DNA from: an uncultured Blautia sp.
Lineage (GTDB): Bacteria > Bacillota > Clostridia > Lachnospirales > Lachnospiraceae
Direction of reading: 5' to 3'
Assembly (NCBI GenBank): GCA_946629475.1
Contig: CAMOXX010000179.1
Span: 1 to 5,306, forward strand
Length of the DNA stretch: 5,306 bases
This document shows positions 1 to 5,306 of the stretch, piece after piece (within the stretch, counting starts at the first letter, position 1; each line of letters starts with the position of its first letter). Made by a program: the position numbers and the translations under genes. Below the pieces are notes generated by a model. It had not been told where the DNA came from. It ran no database searches and saw nothing but the letters and a program-made list of their open reading frames with translations.

Positions 1-660
1 CCCGCGGAGGATGTCCCCCTCCCGCGGGTCACGGAGTTTACGAACCTGATCCGCCTGACGGGAGCCATCCCGATGGTGATTACCGCCGAGGAGCACGATT
101 TTATCACAGCAGGCGTCAGCCATCTTCCGCACATCATCGCGTCGGCCCTCGTCAACCTGGTGAGCATGCTGGACAACGACGCGGAATATATGAAGACCAT
201 CGCAGCCGGCGGTTTCCGCGATATCACACGGATCGCGTCGTCCTCCCCGGTCATGTGGCAGCAGATCTGCCTGGAAAACCAGTCCAACATCAGCAATGTG
301 CTGGATGATTATATCCGGCTGCTGATCCAGTTCCGCTATTTTATCGACCAGAAGGACGCGGACAGCCTTTTCCGCCTCTTTTCATCCTCGCGGGATTACA
401 GGGATTCCATCGATACCGGGAGCCGGGGCCTGATCCGTAAGAGCTATGTCGTATATCTGGATATTGCGGACGAACCGGGCGGAATCGCCTCGGTTGCGAC
501 GATTCTCGCGCTCGACAACATCAGCATCCGGAACATCGGGATCATTCATAACCGTGAATTCGAGCAGGGTGTCCTGAAAATTGAATTTTATGATGAAAAT
601 GCCCTGAAAAGAGGCGTGGAGCTTTTAAAGCGTCGAAATTATATTGTCTATGAAAGGTAG
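1..660 (+). CDS. tyrA: Prephenate dehydrogenase, C-terminal part with ACT domain (5' truncated by window edge)
   Basis: The reading frame is open from base 1, so the gene starts upstream; 219 residues are visible and roughly the first 140-150, the NAD-binding Rossmann part, are missing. The enzyme oxidatively decarboxylates prephenate to 4-hydroxyphenylpyruvate in tyrosine synthesis, in the cytoplasm. Visible family marks are SHLPH (visible residues 40-44), the GGFRDITRIA block (70 onward, with R73 and R77) and the helical dimerisation domain up to about residue 140. A C-terminal ACT domain follows (about 148-219), with the DEPGG turn and the typical beta-alpha-beta pattern. ACT domains in this family usually bind an aromatic amino acid for feedback control; that role is inferred here. 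The Met codon at 73 is internal, since homology continues upstream of it. aroA follows after 5 bases, which indicates one operon. Confidence 0.93.
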   Translation, partial: PAEDVPLPRVTEFTNLIRLTGAIPMVITAEEHDFITAGVSHLPHIIASALVNLVSMLDNDAEYMKTIAAGGFRDITRIASSSPVMWQQICLENQSNISNVLDDYIRLLIQFRYFIDQKDADSLFRLFSSSRDYRDSIDTGSRGLIRKSYVVYLDIADEPGGIASVATILALDNISIRNIGIIHNREFEQGVLKIEFYDENALKRGVELLKRRNYIVYER

Positions 661-665
661 TAAGA

Positions 666-1958
666 ATGGACAGAATTGAAATCCGAAAAAACCGTTCCCT
701 TCACGGCGAAATCACCGTGCCGGGGGATAAATCGATCTCGCACCGTGCCGTTATGTTCGGCTCTCTTGCATCCGGCAGAACCAAAATCACAGGCTTTCTT
801 CCCGGGGCCGACTGCCTGTCCACCATCTCCTGCTTTCGAAAGATGGGCATCGAAATTGAACAGCAGGGCAGCACGGTGACTGTCCACGGGAAGGGGCTTC
901 ACGGCCTTACCTGCCCTGCGGATACACTGGATACCGGAAACAGCGGCACCACCATGCGCCTGATCTCCGGCATACTTTCCGGGCAGAAATTTACTTCGCG
1001 GCTATCCGGTGACGAATCGATCTGCCGCCGGCCGATGAAGCGGATCATCACGCCGCTGACCATGATGCATGCGGATATCCGGAGCGAAAAGGAAAACGGG
1101 TGCGCGCCCCTGATCATCCGTCCGGGCGAACTGAAATCCATACACTATAACTCTCCGGTCGCCTCTGCCCAGGTAAAATCCTGCGTACTGCTTGCCGGCA
1201 TGTACGCCGACGGGATTACCCGGGTGACCGAGCCGGTCCTCTCCCGCAACCATACCGAGATCATGCTGCGTTATCTGGGGGCCTCCGTCACTTCGGAGGG
1301 AACAACCGTCAGCATCGAGCCGGAGCCCGCGCTTGCAGGGCGCGCCCTCAATGTCCCGGGGGACATCTCCTCCGCCGCCTATTTTATTGCGGCCGCCCTC
1401 GTCACTCCGAACAGTGAAATCCTGATCCGTAATGTCGGGATTAACCCGACGCGGGACGGAATCCTGGAGGTGCTGAAAAACATGGGGGCCGACATCCGCC
1501 TGCTGAATATAAGCCGCGACGGGGAGCCGACGGCGGACCTGCTGGTAAAGACAAGCAGCCTTCACGGCACTGTCGTCGGCGGAGAGGTGATTCCGCGGCT
1601 CATCGACGAAATTCCGATGATCGCTGTGCTTGCATGCTTTGCCGAAGGCACGACAGTGATCCGGGATGCAGCCGAGCTCAGGGTGAAGGAATCCGACCGG
1701 ATCGCCGTGATGACCGAAAACCTGCGGCGCATGGGGGCAGATATCGAAGCCGCCCCGGACGGCATGATCATCCGGGGCGGCAGTCCGCTTCATGGTGCTG
1801 ATGTTGATTCGTATGCTGATCACCGGGCAGCAATGTCCCTTGCTGTTGCCGGGACTGTGTGCGAAGGGCAGCTCCGGATCGAGGGCGGAAACTGTACGAA
1901 TATCTCCTATCCCGGATTTTACCGGGATCTGTACTCCCTGTCGGACGGAAGCGTTTGA
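666..1958 (+). CDS. aroA: 3-phosphoshikimate 1-carboxyvinyltransferase (EPSP synthase), class II type
   Basis: The enzyme transfers the enolpyruvyl group of PEP to shikimate-3-phosphate, the sixth step of the shikimate pathway, in the cytoplasm. The 430-residue length is normal and the protein is intact. Substrate-binding residues K22, S23 and R27 lie in PGDKSISHR, NSGTTMR is at 92-98, the catalytic pair is D314 (LIDEIP) and E342 (KESDR), and DHR is at 385-387; these match E. coli D313, E341 and D384-R386 with an offset of one. The four class II signatures are present: GDKS (20-23), SAQVK (167-171), RNHTE (194-198) and NPTR (260-263). By recall it resembles Bacillus subtilis AroE closely along its length. 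The ATG is preceded by GAAAGG at 652-657, inside the last codons of tyrA, with an 8-base spacer, so translation is probably coupled. No separate promoter was seen. The TGA stop directly abuts the convergent barstar stop. Confidence 0.97.
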   Translation: MDRIEIRKNRSLHGEITVPGDKSISHRAVMFGSLASGRTKITGFLPGADCLSTISCFRKMGIEIEQQGSTVTVHGKGLHGLTCPADTLDTGNSGTTMRLISGILSGQKFTSRLSGDESICRRPMKRIITPLTMMHADIRSEKENGCAPLIIRPGELKSIHYNSPVASAQVKSCVLLAGMYADGITRVTEPVLSRNHTEIMLRYLGASVTSEGTTVSIEPEPALAGRALNVPGDISSAAYFIAAALVTPNSEILIRNVGINPTRDGILEVLKNMGADIRLLNISRDGEPTADLLVKTSSLHGTVVGGEVIPRLIDEIPMIAVLACFAEGTTVIRDAAELRVKESDRIAVMTENLRRMGADIEAAPDGMIIRGGSPLHGADVDSYADHRAAMSLAVAGTVCEGQLRIEGGNCTNISYPGFYRDLYSLSDGSV

Positions 1959-1974
1959 TTACGCTTCCGCAGGG
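1936..1974. terminator. Hairpin spanning the abutting stop codons of aroA and barstar
   Basis: CGGAAGCGT (1946-1954) and ACGCTTCCG (1961-1969) form a perfect 9-bp stem with the 6-base loop TTGATT. The loop holds the last base of the final aroA sense codon region and both abutting stop codons fall at the loop and its edge (TGA at 1956-1958 on plus, TAA at 1961-1959 on minus). An outer CCTG/CAGG pairing, extended to CCCTG (1936-1940) with CAGGG (1970-1974), adds 5 bp across a 5-base bulge. There is no run of T on either side, so it is not a canonical intrinsic terminator. It may still act as a two-way end signal or mRNA 3' stabiliser; this is inference. Confidence 0.55.
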
Positions 1975-2246
1975 CTCTCCTTCATTTCCAGTGTGAGGGA
2001 CGGATTGGCAGCTGAAGCATCCCGGCAGACCCTTATCAGGCGTCCGAAATAGTCCGCCATCTCCTCATTTTCCATATCGTCCGTATCGATGCGGATCACT
2101 GTCTCCTGCGTGACATCGGTCAGCACATCATACAGCGCGTCAAGATTCCTTCCATAATACTCCGGAGCCTCCAGCGCCTCCTGCAGATAATCCTGCAGCT
2201 CTTCAACACTCGCGAAATCAATGCCTCTTAGCGTAATTATATTCAT
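1959..2246 (-). CDS. Barstar-family ribonuclease inhibitor (immunity protein)
   Basis: A 95-residue cytoplasmic protein with no signal sequence; Bacillus barstar has 89 residues. It is expected to bind and block the barnase-type nuclease encoded just upstream. The core block APEYYGRNLDALYDVLT (residues 27-43) matches the barstar inhibitory helix: Y30, Y31, G32, N34, D36 and D40 correspond to barstar Y29, Y30, G31, N33, D35 and D39, the residues that plug the nuclease active site. Barstar W38 is Y39 here and barstar E76 is D76. Residues 44-75 differ more, and the C-terminus carries a short extra tail (MKESPAEA). The start is set by GGAGG (minus strand, plus positions 2253-2257) 6 bases before ATG. 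The gene lies 14 bases after the nuclease stop, so the two are co-transcribed, and its ribosome site is strong, as expected for an inhibitor that must not be limiting. I saw no separate promoter for it. Confidence 0.95.
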   Translation of the reverse strand: MNIITLRGIDFASVEELQDYLQEALEAPEYYGRNLDALYDVLTDVTQETVIRIDTDDMENEEMADYFGRLIRVCRDASAANPSLTLEMKESPAEA

Positions 2247-2260
2247 AAAGGTCCTCCGCT

Positions 2261-2845
2261 TCAGTACAGCTGTTCAAAGTTGTTGTAGTGGTCCTCTGTG
2301 TAGTACACCAGGCCGTCATTGGAATAGATGATCCTCTTTGCGCCACGGTAATCCCCGGTAAAATCGATGTCACACTCGTAGTAAGACCGGCCGCTCTTTT
2401 CCGGGAGCTTTCCTTCGTAATTCCCGAAATAATCGCCGCCGATGCTCTTGCCCGGCGCCACTTCATCGAGATTTCCCTCACTGCTCACCCAGCCCAGGGC
2501 TTTCGCCTCTTTTTTGGTAATATAATTTGACGGAAGATGTCCGTACGCATGGATATATGCGGCAACCTCCTCCTTCGAGGTATAGGTGCCGTCCTCCTCG
2601 ACAGATGTCTGATCATCTGCCGTCTGAGAGGCATCGGTTTTCGTTTCGGACTTTGTTTCGGTTTTTGTTTCGGTTTTCGTCTTGTTCTTTTTCTTCTTTT
2701 TCTTTTTGGCTGCTTCCGGCTTGGAGGACTCATAGGTCACAGCCTTTCCCCGGAGCAGGATTCCCGTCTCGAAGCCCGTCCCGAGCGTCAGCACTGCCAG
2801 CAGAATAAATAAAGCACTGATAATTAGATGCAGTCTGCGTTTCAT
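2261..2845 (-). CDS. Barnase-family guanyl-specific ribonuclease with N-terminal signal/anchor helix and Lys-rich spacer
   Basis: 194 residues. Order: basic start MKRRLH, hydrophobic helix about 7-26 (signal peptide or uncleaved anchor; no lipobox Cys and no clear AxA cleavage site), Lys-rich spacer about 42-85 with seven consecutive Lys (47-53) and four TKTE-like repeats (56-71), then a barnase domain about 88-194. The nuclease should cleave RNA outside the membrane. Barnase residues map with an offset of 84: K27 is K111, E60 is E144, catalytic base E73 is E157, R83 is R167, R87 is R171 and catalytic acid H102 is H186, all kept. Arg59, however, is Y143. The blocks NYITKKEAKALGWV and VAPGKSIGGD are near-identical to barnase. 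AAGGAG (plus positions 2852-2857 on the minus strand) lies 6 bases before ATG. It is the first gene of the operon and is followed by its barstar. It has no LXG, WXG or other polymorphic-toxin delivery domain, so export is probably by the Sec route. Confidence 0.95.
   Translation of the reverse strand: MKRRLHLIISALFILLAVLTLGTGFETGILLRGKAVTYESSKPEAAKKKKKKKNKTKTETKTETKSETKTDASQTADDQTSVEEDGTYTSKEEVAAYIHAYGHLPSNYITKKEAKALGWVSSEGNLDEVAPGKSIGGDYFGNYEGKLPEKSGRSYYECDIDFTGDYRGAKRIIYSNDGLVYYTEDHYNNFEQLY
2633..2680 (-). repeat. Four tandem 12-base repeats coding TKTE-like units in the nuclease spacer
   Basis: On the plus strand the four units begin at 2633, 2645, 2657 and 2669, with consensus TTCGGTTTTTGT and one to four differences each. 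They encode TKTE, TKTE, TKSE and TKTD (residues 56-71), directly after the poly-Lys stretch. The period is a multiple of three, so copy-number change would keep frame and only alter spacer length. Confidence 0.85.
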
Positions 2846-2889
2846 GCAATTCTCCTTTTCTTGTTCAGGTCATCCTGTTTCTGTGCAGG

Positions 2890-2918
2890 ATTATACCACA
2901 CATCCCGTTTTGTGAAAA
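2890..2918 (-). promoter_or_regulatory. Sigma-A-type promoter of the barnase/barstar operon (extended -10)
   Basis: On the minus strand a perfect TATAAT (plus 2895-2890) is preceded by TGG, giving an extended -10 element. A 17-base spacer leads to TTTTCA (2918-2913), a 4 of 6 match to TTGACA. The predicted start near 2883 gives a leader of about 38 bases with AAGGAG before the nuclease ATG. The weak -35 with extended -10 is a common Firmicute arrangement. Confidence 0.75.
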
Positions 2919-2997
2919 GCCGTCACATCAATTTTGGGTACCGGCTCAGCAGCAGCTGATCCGCCTTCTGTTCCGGAAAGCGGCATCCCATTCGTTC

Positions 2998-3026
2998 TTG
3001 ACGGAAGCGTAAAAAATTCTTATACT
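2998..3026 (+). promoter_or_regulatory. Sigma-A-type promoter of the CapA-like gene
   Basis: TTGACG (2998-3003) and TATACT (3021-3026), each 5 of 6 to consensus, are separated by exactly 17 bases containing an A-rich run. Transcription should start near 3033, leaving a leader of about 32 bases before the ATG at 3065. Confidence 0.8.
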
Positions 3027-3049
3027 GAAAAGGATTAATCTTGATATTT

Positions 3050-3057
3050 GAAAGGGG
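3050..3057 (+). promoter_or_regulatory. Ribosome binding site that decides the CapA-like start
   Basis: GAAAGGGG lies 7 bases before ATG 3065. A rival in-frame TTG at 3041 also has AAGGA 6 bases upstream (3030-3034), but the predicted transcription start near 3033 falls within that site, so a transcript would lack it. The ATG is therefore preferred. Confidence 0.7.
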
Positions 3058-3064
3058 TTTTGGT

Positions 3065-4957
3065 ATGTCTGGCACCCGCAGAGATGACGATGACAGAAAC
3101 AGAAAAAACCGTCAGCGAAGCGCTGCTTCGTCTGCCCGGGGAAGTTCCCGGAGCCGGAGCGCGGAAAACCTGAATACACAGAGAGGCCGGAGCTCCGGAA
3201 GCGGCACCGCCTCCCGAAATTCTTCCGCAAGGCGGACTTCGTCCGATTCCCGCCGAAGTGAGGAGCAGCGGGCAGCCTCAGGTTCTCAGAGGAGCAGTCA
3301 GAATTCCCGCAGAAATGCGGATTCAGGCTCTCAGAGGATCAGTCAGAATTCCCGGAGAAGTGCGGATCAGAGAACTACCACAGGAACCGGCAGGACTTCG
3401 CAGTCCCGCTCTTCCGCTTCTTCCCGCAGGAATGCGGCAGCGCGTTCCTCTGCGGTTTCCCGCAGAACAGCCGCCGCTCGGAGGTCTGCTTCCTCCCGCA
3501 AACGAAGGCAGAGCAGTCTTTTCGCAGGAAATATGCCCACTCTGATATATCTGATCGCCGGGGCAGGGCTCTTCATTCTGATTCTGGTGGCAGCCAACAT
3601 CGTTTCACGCGTGACCGGCCGGTCTCCCGCAAAGCAGGCGTCCCAGGCCCAGGCGGAGCAGAGCACAGCTGAAGCTTCCGATACTGCCGAATCCACCCCT
3701 GAAGAGAGCGAGACCCCTCCCGTAACTGAGGCGCCTGAACCTCCGGCCGAGCCGGTCTCTCTCACAATTTCGGTAGTCGGGGACTGTACACTCGGGATGG
3801 ACTCCACCTTCGACTATGACACAAGCTTCAATAATTATTACGATATGTACGGCAGTGCATATTTTATGCAGAATGTGAAGGATCTTTTTGCGAAGGACGA
3901 TCTGACCATCGCAAACCTGGAAACGACACTGACAACCGCTGAGGAAAAACGGGAAGGCCGCTACTACAACTTTAAGGCTCCGCCGGAGTACGCGAAAATC
4001 CTGACGGACGGCAATATTGAGGCAGTCAATACGGCCAACAACCATATGTACGACTATCTTGACCAGGGCTACTCCGACACTCTCGCTGCTCTGGACGCGG
4101 AGAATATCGTCCACTTCGGATTTGACGAGACAGCCGTCATGGATGTCAAGGGCGTCAAGGTCGGTATGCTGGGTGTTTACGAGATTGACAGGGAATTCGC
4201 CGAGATCGAGGCCGAGGTAAAGGACCACATCGCAAAGGTTAAATCCGAGGGAGCGCAGCTCGTCATTGTCATTGTTCACTGGGGCGAGGAGCTCGATACC
4301 ATGCCTGACCAGGATCAGACACGGATTGCGCGCATGGCGATCGACAACGGGGCCGACCTGGTCTGCGGCCATCACGCGCACGTGATCCAGGGAATTGAGC
4401 TCTACAAAGGCAAATATATCTGTTACGGGCTCGCGAACTTCTGCTTCGGCGGAAACGTCTATCCGACGGATATGGAGACGATCATCTTCCAGCAGACCTT
4501 TACCGTAACCGGAAACGAGGTTGCGCAGGACGGCAATATCAACATTATCCCGGCCTCCTGTTCCTCCGAGTACACGTTCAACAATTACCAGCCGGATCTC
4601 CGGACCGGTGATGACGCCGTCGGCATCATGACCAAGCTGAGGGAGCGCACCGAAGCGCTTGTTACCGCCGAGCCGCAGCCGGCCGACCTTCTGAAGAGCG
4701 ACGCCGTGGATGCCTCTGTGCTGACACTGACCTCCTCCGGAGGAGGCCTGATTGGAGGCGCGCCGGCTTCCGGCGGAACCTCTGCGGCACAGCCGTCCCA
4801 GGGAGAGGCTTCCAATTCAGGCTCCTACACTGAAGACAGCGGAAGCTATAACGGAGATGACGGATCCTATGGGGACGGGTCAGGCTATGATTCATCGTAC
4901 ACCGATGAAGAGGCATACTACGATTCGCTGTATGATTGGGATGCGGGATATGAGTAA
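3065..4957 (+). CDS. CapA-family (PGA_cap, metallophosphatase-like) single-pass membrane protein
   Basis: 630 residues from the preferred ATG. Order: a strongly basic Ser/Arg/Ala-rich low-complexity region (about 1-155) with two 15-residue tandem repeats, one transmembrane helix (about 159-180), a Glu/Pro/Thr-rich linker (about 185-232), a CapA domain (about 233-505) and a Gly/Ser/Tyr/Asp-rich acidic tail (557-630). Positive charges before the helix predict the N-terminus inside and the catalytic domain outside. Metallophosphatase-like motifs are all present: GD (239-240), NLE (284-286), NNH (325-327), HWG (405-407) and GHHAH (435-439), then YGLANFCFGGN. The family is named for CapA/PgsA of poly-gamma-glutamate capsule synthesis, but many members stand alone and their substrates are unknown. 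No capB, capC or other capsule genes are visible, so a capsule role is not supported here. It has its own promoter and terminator and appears monocistronic. The family assignment is firm; the activity is not known. Confidence 0.9.
   Translation: MSGTRRDDDDRNRKNRQRSAASSARGSSRSRSAENLNTQRGRSSGSGTASRNSSARRTSSDSRRSEEQRAASGSQRSSQNSRRNADSGSQRISQNSRRSADQRTTTGTGRTSQSRSSASSRRNAAARSSAVSRRTAAARRSASSRKRRQSSLFAGNMPTLIYLIAGAGLFILILVAANIVSRVTGRSPAKQASQAQAEQSTAEASDTAESTPEESETPPVTEAPEPPAEPVSLTISVVGDCTLGMDSTFDYDTSFNNYYDMYGSAYFMQNVKDLFAKDDLTIANLETTLTTAEEKREGRYYNFKAPPEYAKILTDGNIEAVNTANNHMYDYLDQGYSDTLAALDAENIVHFGFDETAVMDVKGVKVGMLGVYEIDREFAEIEAEVKDHIAKVKSEGAQLVIVIVHWGEELDTMPDQDQTRIARMAIDNGADLVCGHHAHVIQGIELYKGKYICYGLANFCFGGNVYPTDMETIIFQQTFTVTGNEVAQDGNINIIPASCSSEYTFNNYQPDLRTGDDAVGIMTKLRERTEALVTAEPQPADLLKSDAVDASVLTLTSSGGGLIGGAPASGGTSAAQPSQGEASNSGSYTEDSGSYNGDDGSYGDGSGYDSSYTDEEAYYDSLYDWDAGYE
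3278..3367 (+). repeat. Two tandem 45-base in-frame repeats in the basic N-terminal region of the CapA-like protein
   Basis: Units 3278-3322 and 3323-3367 differ at 4 of 45 bases. They encode SGSQRSSQNSRRNAD and SGSQRISQNSRRSAD. A decayed copy of the unit's end is visible near 3246-3270, and shorter SRR-x-A echoes recur in the codons up to about 3480, so the whole basic region seems to have grown by repeat duplication. Confidence 0.85.
4731..4746. repeat. Perfect 16-base palindrome inside the CapA-like gene
   Basis: CCTCCTCCGGAGGAGG reads the same on both strands and codes the TSSGGG turn where the CapA domain gives way to the low-complexity tail. It could be a chance product of Ser and Gly codons; no role is evident. 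Confidence 0.5.
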
Positions 4958-4982
4958 AGGCTGAGAGATATCTCAGAACAGA

Positions 4983-5007
4983 AAAAGGCAGGTTCTCCCT
5001 GCCTTTT
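4983..5007. terminator. Bidirectional intrinsic terminator between the CapA-like gene and queA
   Basis: AAAAGGCAGG (4983-4992) pairs perfectly with CCTGCCTTTT (4998-5007) around the loop TTCTC. On the plus strand the stem runs into TTTTCTTCTTTC; on the minus strand it runs into TTTTTC. It therefore fits as the end of both convergent transcripts, 25 bases after the CapA-like stop and 37 bases after the queA stop. Confidence 0.9.
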
Positions 5008-5021
5008 CTTCTTTCTGAAAA

Positions 5022-5036
5022 TCTTACTTTGTAAGA
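5022..5036 (-). terminator. Possible weak second hairpin after queA
   Basis: TCTTAC (5022-5027) and GTAAGA (5031-5036) form a 6-bp stem with a 3-base loop. Read on the minus strand it is followed by TTTTC, about 8 bases after the queA stop. The stem is AT-rich and weak, and the stronger terminator lies just beyond, so its function is doubtful. Confidence 0.3.
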
Positions 5037-5044
5037 AAACGACG

Positions 5045-5306
5045 TTATATGATGAGCATCGCATCCCCGAACGAGAAGAACCTGTACCTTTCACGCACTG
5101 CTTCTTCATACGCGCGCATGATATTCTCTTTCCCCGCCAGTGCGCTCACCAGCATCAGCAGTGTGGATTCGGGCAGGTGGAAGTTTGTGATCAGTGCGTC
5201 GATCACGTTGAAGCGATAGCCCGGATAGATGAATATGTCGGTCCATCCGCTCCCTGCTTTTACCGTTCCATCCTCCTCCGAGGCGGATTCCAGCGTACGG
5301 CAGCTT
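5045..5306 (-). CDS. queA: S-adenosylmethionine:tRNA ribosyltransferase-isomerase, C-terminal part (cut by window edge)
   Basis: The last 86 residues are visible; the full protein is usually about 340 residues, so its start lies beyond 5306. The frame was read directly from the minus strand and ends with TAA at 5047-5045. QueA moves and isomerises the ribosyl group of S-adenosylmethionine onto the preQ1 base in the tRNA anticodon, giving epoxyqueuosine. The visible part holds the family's most conserved C-terminal blocks: RTLES near the edge, VKAGSGWTDIFIYPGY, DALITNFHLPESTLLMLVSA, and the ending YRFFSFGDAML. It converges with the CapA-like gene, sharing the terminator at 4983-5007. Nothing in the visible part is broken. 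Confidence 0.95.
   Translation of the reverse strand, partial: SCRTLESASEEDGTVKAGSGWTDIFIYPGYRFNVIDALITNFHLPESTLLMLVSALAGKENIMRAYEEAVRERYRFFSFGDAMLII

Noticed and set aside
1002..1823. Long minus-strand open frame (273 codons) opposite aroA
   Set aside because: It lies entirely within the highly conserved aroA coding sequence, has no family resemblance and is explained by the codon bias of the true gene.
2633..2680. CRISPR-like or regulatory repeat array
   Set aside because: The units are contiguous 12-mers without spacers, in frame and coding, so they are a protein repeat.
2485..2733. Arg/Lys-rich minus-strand ORF overlapping the nuclease gene
   Set aside because: Its composition comes from reading the Lys-rich repeat in another frame; the barnase frame is unambiguous.
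3041..3064. TTG start giving an 8-residue longer CapA-like protein
   Set aside because: Its AAGGA site coincides with the predicted transcription start near 3033, whereas ATG 3065 has GAAAGGGG within the transcript at a good distance.
2946..3230. Minus-strand ORF of 94 codons across the divergent promoter region
   Set aside because: It covers the CapA-like promoter and start, resembles nothing known and has composition of a chance frame.
3605..4381. Minus-strand open frame (258 codons) opposite the CapA-like gene
   Set aside because: It overlaps the conserved CapA motifs on the other strand, shows no recognisable domain and is a shadow of that gene.
4739..4964. Internal start: GGAGGAGG five bases before TTG 4752 opening a 70-codon out-of-frame ORF
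   Set aside because: The purine run is explained by Gly codons within a palindrome, the start is weak and the product has no recognisable features.

Overview
The window looks like chromosomal DNA of a moderately GC-rich anaerobic Firmicute, most likely a clostridium of the Lachnospiraceae type. This is inferred from Bacillus/Clostridium-like protein sequences, strong purine-rich Shine-Dalgarno sites, a class II (Gram-positive type) EPSP synthase, a prephenate dehydrogenase with a C-terminal ACT domain, and a CapA-family protein beginning its catalytic domain with GDCTLG. No species can be named from the sequence alone.

Layout. (1) Positions 1-1958, plus strand: the 3' part of a tyrA-type prephenate dehydrogenase gene followed 5 bases later by a complete aroA, i.e. 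the end of an aromatic amino acid operon. (2) Positions 1959-2918, minus strand: a two-gene operon with its own promoter, encoding a secreted or membrane-anchored barnase-family ribonuclease and, 14 bases downstream, its barstar-family inhibitor. The barstar stop codon abuts the aroA stop codon, and both lie in the loop of a 9-bp perfect hairpin. (3) Positions 2846-3064: a 219-base divergent intergenic region with one clear promoter in each direction. (4) Positions 3065-4957, plus strand: a 630-residue single-pass membrane protein with a very basic, repeat-containing Ser/Arg N-terminal region, a CapA (metallophosphatase-like) domain, and an acidic Gly/Ser/Tyr/Asp tail. (5) Positions 4983-5007: a strong bidirectional terminator, then the 3' end of queA (tRNA queuosine synthesis) on the minus strand.

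How the parts relate. TyrA and AroA act in the same pathway (chorismate synthesis and its conversion toward tyrosine). The barnase/barstar pair is a self-contained toxin and immunity unit: the nuclease carries a signal or anchor helix, and the inhibitor lacks one and should stay in the cytoplasm to protect the cell. The CapA-like protein and QueA are neighbours without an evident functional link.

The most interesting item is the barnase/barstar pair. The nuclease keeps the catalytic residues but has Tyr where barnase has Arg59, a major contact for both RNA and barstar. The partner barstar differs at two of the positions that face that arginine. A Lys/Thr/Glu repeat spacer separates membrane helix and nuclease. 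This is a variant of a known system; I see no proof of an entirely new one.
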